From the NCBI RefSeq assembly GCF_013044505.1, contig NZ_JABERD010000009.1, positions 41,300 to 105,299 on the forward strand: DNA of 64,000 nucleotides. The letters run 5' to 3'. Of the stretch, positions 60,422 through 64,000 are shown piece after piece. The notes below the pieces were generated by a model. That model was given only the letters and a program-made list of their open reading frames with translations, had not been told where the DNA came from and ran no database searches. Source of the DNA: Streptomyces sp. S3(2020). Lineage in GTDB: Bacteria; Actinomycetota; Actinomycetes; Streptomycetales; Streptomycetaceae. Both the position numbers and the translations under genes were made by a program. Position 1 is the stretch's first letter, and every line of letters starts with the position of its first letter.

Positions 60422-62610
60422 CCCGCTCTCCTGGGCGGGCTGGGCCAGGCCAACCGGATCGCTTCCACGATCAGGGTGGCGGCGACGTCGGCCGCGTACT
60501 GCTTCCAGGGCTTCTCCTGTTCCGGGCGGGCCGAGTTGACGGAGATGCCGTCGGTCGCGGTGCCGGCCACCGCGCACACCATCGAGAACGACACCTGGGT
60601 CCGGCCCGCCCTGCGGGCGTGGGTGACGGCGCGTGCCGCGTTCGAGCCGCCGATCTCCACCGCGGCGAGCCCGGGCCAGGCGACGAGCACCGGGCGCAGG
60701 GCCGGATCGCCGCTGCCGTCGACGGGGGTGTCCCCCGAGGCGACGGGGCCGACCACGACGCGCGGGCTGTCGGTTCGCGGGCTGCCGGGGGGCCGTTCGT
60801 AGATCTTCTCGGTCCAGTAGGTGTAGTTGAGCCGCATGCTGTCGCCGAGCGCGGCCACCCCCTCATGGGCCAGATGACTGCGGTCGGGGCGCGGCAGACA
60901 GGTCTGTTCCAGTTCGTCGTACGCGTAACCGTGCAGCCGGTTGGAGATCACCACGTCGCCCGGCACGAGGTCGGGCGCGACGGCGCAGCAGGCTCCGACG
61001 AAGACCACCGTCTCGGGCTGGTACTCCTCGATCGTGGCGGCGACGGCGTTGCTGACGCCGTCCTTGCCCTCGCAGGGCTGTACGACCACCACCTCGTAGG
61101 CGCTGCTGCGGCCCACGGCCTCGATGCCGGCACGGATCCACTCCTCTCCGGTGCCGTGGCGCACCGTGTCGGTGATGGAGCCCAGGGTGTCCAGATGGCG
61201 GCGCAACGCCTCGTGGGCCTCCGGCAGGAGCGCGACGACAGCCACGTCGCACCGCTGCCCGTCGGCCGTCACCCGCTGCTCCAGGCGGAGCCGGTCGACG
61301 AACTCGCTGTCCACGTCCCGGCTGATGACGGCGACCTGCTCGTCCTGCGGGAGGTGGCCGATGGAACGCCCCTGGAAGCTGACCTGCTTCGCCGCTCCGG
61401 GTCCGAGGAAGTAGGGCAGGATGACCAGCCTCCCGTCCGCACGCAGCCGTTCCGCGATGTTGTACTCCTCCTTGCAGTACTCGCTCGCCCAGTAGTGCTG
61501 GCTGATCAGGGGGAGGAACACCCGGCACGCGGCGACGTTGGCGTACAGCTGGCTGCGCCAGTCCGCGCCGAGTTCGATGGTGTTGCGGCGCAGGTAGTGG
61601 AAGTAGGAGTGGTTGTGCAGTTCGAGGCTGCGGCCCACGCGCTGGGCCAGCGTGTCGTCTCCGCGGGCGTTGCTCAGGAAGATGCTGCCCTGTGCGCGTC
61701 CGATGCTGCGGAAGTAGCCGACGCCCTCCTCGTGGCTCTCGAACTCCAGCCGAGGTTGGTAGAAGCGGGCCACCAGGTCCTGGAGCCGGTCGGCCAGTTC
61801 TTCCGGGTCGCTCCAGTGGACCGCGATGCGGTCCGCCGGTTCGGCCGCCCTCAACGCCTCTCCGCTCAGAAGTACCGACGGCCTGGGTTCGTAGCGGCCG
61901 TCCGGTGGTTCGTGGAAGAGCTTGAGCATGGGCCTGAAGCGTCCGCTGATCTTGGGAAAGACCCAGTCCGCCGCGAACGGGGACGCCGTGTCGACGACGA
62001 TGAAATCGCATTCGTCGACGGCGAGATCGAACTCGAACGGGTCCAGGAACTGAAGGCTGATCGTGCGCGCCCGGTATCCGACATCCTCGACCGCGCGCCG
62101 TATGTACGGCTCGGCGGCGTGGTAGGCGGCGTCATCGGGCAGGATCAGTCCGACCGTGCCGAGCAGACCTCTGGTGGCACCACCGGACGGCCCGCTCCGC
62201 CCCGCGAGGCGTTCGATGGCCGACTTGACCCGGTCCGCGCGCGGCAGTTGGCGGCGGTTGAACACGACGCGTTCCTCGCTGCCCACCGGAAAGAAGCCGG
62301 CCGACACCCCCGTCTCCATGAACACGAGCCTGCTCTTCTGAGCCTGTAGGGCCAGGCCGTGTTCGTGCACCATGAAGGGCGAGGCACGGTAGCGGCGTTC
62401 CTCCGGACGATGCGTCACCACACCGACGAAACAGGAACTCTGATCCATCATCAGTTCCAGATGGGTGGGAGACAGGGGATTCGTCTTGGGGTCGACCGCG
62501 AAGGTGAAGCCCTCGTCCCAGAAGAGTTTCCAGAAGTGCTCGTTCAGCTCGCGGTCCTCGGCCCAGTAGCTGTGACTGAAGTAGGCCGGTATTCGGCTGA
62601 CGCCCGCCAT
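60418..62610 (-). CDS. TIR-like + TIR + nucleoside-phosphorylase fusion protein (candidate conflict effector/signal enzyme)
   Basis: 730 residues from ATG 62610 (GGGGAG upstream; GTG 62634 also open). Domain 1 (about 5-125): TIR-like, RIPAYFSHSY, SCFVGVVTHR, MVHEHGLALQAQKSRLVFME. Domain 2 (about 150-285): another Rossmann-like fold, GLILPDDAAY, DFIVVDTASP. Domain 3 (about 308-432): TIR, GSIFLSNARGDDTLAQR, FLPLISQHYWASEYCKEEYNIA with the likely catalytic Glu382 (SEYCKEE, equivalent to SxWCxxE). Domain 4 (about 455-725): PNP/MTAN-type phosphorylase, CDVAVVALLPEAHEAL, VVFVGACCAVAPDLVPGDVVISN and LAAVEIGGSNAARA with catalytic Glu652 in place of EMEG. No signal peptide or membrane helix. First gene of the operon that also encodes RyR and SLOG proteins. 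Confidence 0.85.
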   Translation of the reverse strand: MAGVSRIPAYFSHSYWAEDRELNEHFWKLFWDEGFTFAVDPKTNPLSPTHLELMMDQSSCFVGVVTHRPEERRYRASPFMVHEHGLALQAQKSRLVFMETGVSAGFFPVGSEERVVFNRRQLPRADRVKSAIERLAGRSGPSGGATRGLLGTVGLILPDDAAYHAAEPYIRRAVEDVGYRARTISLQFLDPFEFDLAVDECDFIVVDTASPFAADWVFPKISGRFRPMLKLFHEPPDGRYEPRPSVLLSGEALRAAEPADRIAVHWSDPEELADRLQDLVARFYQPRLEFESHEEGVGYFRSIGRAQGSIFLSNARGDDTLAQRVGRSLELHNHSYFHYLRRNTIELGADWRSQLYANVAACRVFLPLISQHYWASEYCKEEYNIAERLRADGRLVILPYFLGPGAAKQVSFQGRSIGHLPQDEQVAVISRDVDSEFVDRLRLEQRVTADGQRCDVAVVALLPEAHEALRRHLDTLGSITDTVRHGTGEEWIRAGIEAVGRSSAYEVVVVQPCEGKDGVSNAVAATIEEYQPETVVFVGACCAVAPDLVPGDVVISNRLHGYAYDELEQTCLPRPDRSHLAHEGVAALGDSMRLNYTYWTEKIYERPPGSPRTDSPRVVVGPVASGDTPVDGSGDPALRPVLVAWPGLAAVEIGGSNAARAVTHARRAGRTQVSFSMVCAVAGTATDGISVNSARPEQEKPWKQYAADVAATLIVEAIRLAWPSPPRRAG

Positions 62611-62738
62611 CACTTCTCCCCACCGTCGGCTCACCTATCCCCCCGCACGCCCCCGGCTACACCCCGAACGCCAAGAAACCCGGTGAAACCGAGCGGAAGC
62701 AGTCGAGGAGAATTACGGCCAACTGCCTAGACTGGTAC

Positions 62739-64000
62739 ATGACTTCGTCGCAGTCCGCGCGTCCCCTCATAGCCGTCATCGGCAGCACCGACACCCACCG
62801 CGCCTTCACCCATCCCCTCAAGGCAGCCGATCTCGCCCCCGAGGCATGCCGGCAGCTGGGCAGAGAACTCGCCCGGGCCGGCTGCGATCTGGCCGTCTTC
62901 TCCAGCAGCGCCGAGTACATCGAGACGGACGTCGTGGCCGGATACGCGGACGCCTGCAGCGAGGCGGAGCCCGGCCGGGTGGCGGCCTTCCCACCACGTC
63001 ACAGCGATGTCGACTTCGCTCTGGCGCCGGATGCCCATGTCCGTCTGGAGATCCTCCGGGACAGCAGCGGCGAGTGGGAAGTGGCCTTCTACCACACCCT
63101 CCTGACCTGCGACGGTGTGCTGCTCATGGGCGGGGGCCAGTCCACCCGGGTGGCGGGGATCATCGCCCTGGCCCAGCGTCTGCCGCTGGTGTCGGTGGCG
63201 GCGTTCGGCGGCGGCGCCGGCCAGGTGTGGATCAACTTCGACAAGGTCCGCAACGACGCGGACGACTCCGACATCCGACTGATGGGCGACAACTGGTCCT
63301 CGGTGTCCGCCGCGCGCCTGATCGCGTGCCTCCTGCGCCAGCGCGAGCGCAGGCTGCACAACATCGCGGAGCTCGCCCGGGGAGCGCGCACGGCGGCCCG
63401 GCGTTCGGCCAGGGGCCTCACCGTGGCCGCCGTGTGCATGCTGGCCTCGCTTGCGGCACTGGTGACGGCCGAGCCGTCGCGGCAGGCGGGCGCCCTGGAT
63501 CTGCTGGTCCTGGTGGGCGCGCCGCTGGTGGCCGCCTCCGCGGGGGCCATCCTCCGCAACTCCTTCGAGAGCGACGTGCGTTGGGGGCGGGCCGCGGTGC
63601 GGGGCCTGGGTGCCGGGCTGGTCTCCGTCCTGCTCTACTTCGCCTCCCAGCTGCTGACCGTCCCCGCCCTCCTCGACGACCTGGACGTACGCCGTCTGCT
63701 GTTCTTCACCATCCCGCTCGGCTTCACCGCGGGCTTCACCTTCGACCTCGTCCTCCACCGCCTCCCCCCCCGCCCGCCGGGCCCCCCCCGCCAGCCCCCG
63801 CGCCGCCCCCGCCCCCCCCCGCGGTGCCGCCTGCCGCGCCCCCGCGCCGGCACGCGCCGCCCCGCGCCCCGCCGCCGCCGCACCCGCCGCCAGGCGCGCC
63901 GGCCCCCCCCCCCCGCCCCGCCGCCCCCCCCCCCCCGCACACCGCCCCCCCCCCCCCCCCCCCCCCCCACGCCCCCCCCCACCCCCCCCCCCCCCGCCCC
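62739..64000 (+). CDS. SLOG-domain protein with four C-terminal membrane helices; 3' end unreliable
   Basis: Start ATG 62739, divergent from the TIR-phosphorylase operon. No stop appears before the window edge. Reliable sequence runs to about residue 342 (63765); beyond it the frame is translated from the poly-C tract. SLOG domain about 9-205: PLIAVIGSTDTHRAF, EACRQLGRELARAGCDLAVF, CDGVLLMGGGQSTRVAGIIALAQRL and PLVSVAAFGGGAGQVWINFD, with the nucleotide-binding Gly loop. Helices at about 226-246, 252-274, 290-312 and 321-343. This is the architecture expected for a membrane effector switched by a nucleotide signal. No Shine-Dalgarno; TAGACT 5 nt upstream suggests a leaderless mRNA. Confidence 0.8.
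   Translation, partial: MTSSQSARPLIAVIGSTDTHRAFTHPLKAADLAPEACRQLGRELARAGCDLAVFSSSAEYIETDVVAGYADACSEAEPGRVAAFPPRHSDVDFALAPDAHVRLEILRDSSGEWEVAFYHTLLTCDGVLLMGGGQSTRVAGIIALAQRLPLVSVAAFGGGAGQVWINFDKVRNDADDSDIRLMGDNWSSVSAARLIACLLRQRERRLHNIAELARGARTAARRSARGLTVAAVCMLASLAALVTAEPSRQAGALDLLVLVGAPLVAASAGAILRNSFESDVRWGRAAVRGLGAGLVSVLLYFASQLLTVPALLDDLDVRRLLFFTIPLGFTAGFTFDLVLHRLPPRPPGPPRQPPRRPRPPPRCRLPRPRAGTRRPAPRRRRTRRQARRPPPPAPPPPPPRTPPPPPPPPPTPPPTPPPPA
63756..64000. other. C-rich low-complexity end of the window, probably unreliable sequence
   Basis: From about 63756 the sequence becomes almost only C with scattered G and A, with C-runs up to about 17 bases near 63950-63967. Its composition differs sharply from the 72-75% GC coding DNA before it, and the TIR-locus frame turns into Pro/Arg only. 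It resembles a degraded read end or assembly edge, although I cannot exclude a natural G/C tract. Confidence 0.75.

Noticed and set aside
63635..63982. Glycine-rich minus-strand frames at the right edge
   Set aside because: Translation of the C-rich low-complexity tract, not a protein.
1..64000. CRISPR array, prophage, insertion sequence, rRNA or tRNA genes
   Set aside because: No regularly spaced repeats, integrase, transposase, structural phage gene or cloverleaf-like sequence was seen on either strand by reading; a dedicated tRNA search could not be run.

Overview
High-GC actinobacterial chromosome, almost certainly Streptomyces. The signs are third-position G/C in nearly every codon, many GTG starts, genes stitched by 4-bp ATGA/GTGA overlaps, long GAPDH and GH13/GH53/GH42 secreted enzymes with Sec or Tat leaders, and a repeat at 24.7 and 54.5 kb of a type I recall from streptomycete intergenic regions. 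I see no rRNA, tRNA, CRISPR array, transposase or phage structural gene.

Layout. (1) 0-12.2 kb: an uncharacterised aromatic-type catabolic cluster: extradiol dioxygenase (cut by the left edge), two FAH-family hydrolases, a small ABM-domain protein, FAD monooxygenase, ACMSD-like amidohydrolase, cyclase-family hydrolase, berberine-bridge-like oxidase, LysR regulator and SDR, then an opposing SDR-VOC-MFS unit. (2) 12.3-18.4 kb: a methyltransferase, a short Rho paralogue whose primary RNA-binding motif has lost its aromatic residues, and a 1250-aa NACHT-HEAT STAND NTPase. (3) 18.5-22.2 kb: a D,D-carboxypeptidase and two GT-C mannosyltransferase-like proteins. (4) 22.3-28.0 kb: glutaminase, aspartase, asparaginase, amino-acid permease and FadR-type regulator, an amide/amino-acid utilisation unit. 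(5) 28.1-34 kb: UppP, a CrcB-DUF190-CrcB fluoride-exporter set, a strictosidine-synthase-like protein, and a TetR gene divergent from a tautomerase/alcohol dehydrogenase pair with conspicuous operator repeats. (6) 34.1-42.2 kb: a galactan utilisation locus (GH53, GH42, sugar ABC transporter without ATPase, LacI regulator, one clear LacI-type operator). (7) 42.2-59.6 kb: small regulators, a flavin monooxygenase of acyl-CoA dehydrogenase fold, a large starch-binding alpha-amylase, a cysteine hydrolase/NCS1 transporter pair, an IorAB-like molybdenum hydroxylase, 6-phosphogluconate dehydrogenase, a PP2C phosphatase and a 481-aa GAPDH.

(8) 59.5-64.0 kb is the most interesting part: an operon encoding TIR-like + TIR + nucleoside-phosphorylase fusion, a small RyR-domain protein and a SLOG-domain protein, divergent from a SLOG protein with four C-terminal membrane helices. 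These domains are known parts of nucleotide-signal conflict systems. The arrangement suggests a Thoeris-like defence: TIR makes or processes a nucleotide signal, SLOG/RyR sense it, and the membrane SLOG protein acts as effector. This is inference from domain content.

The last ~240 bases are an almost pure C-rich tract and look like low-quality sequence. The final gene is open to the window edge, and its 3' end should not be trusted.
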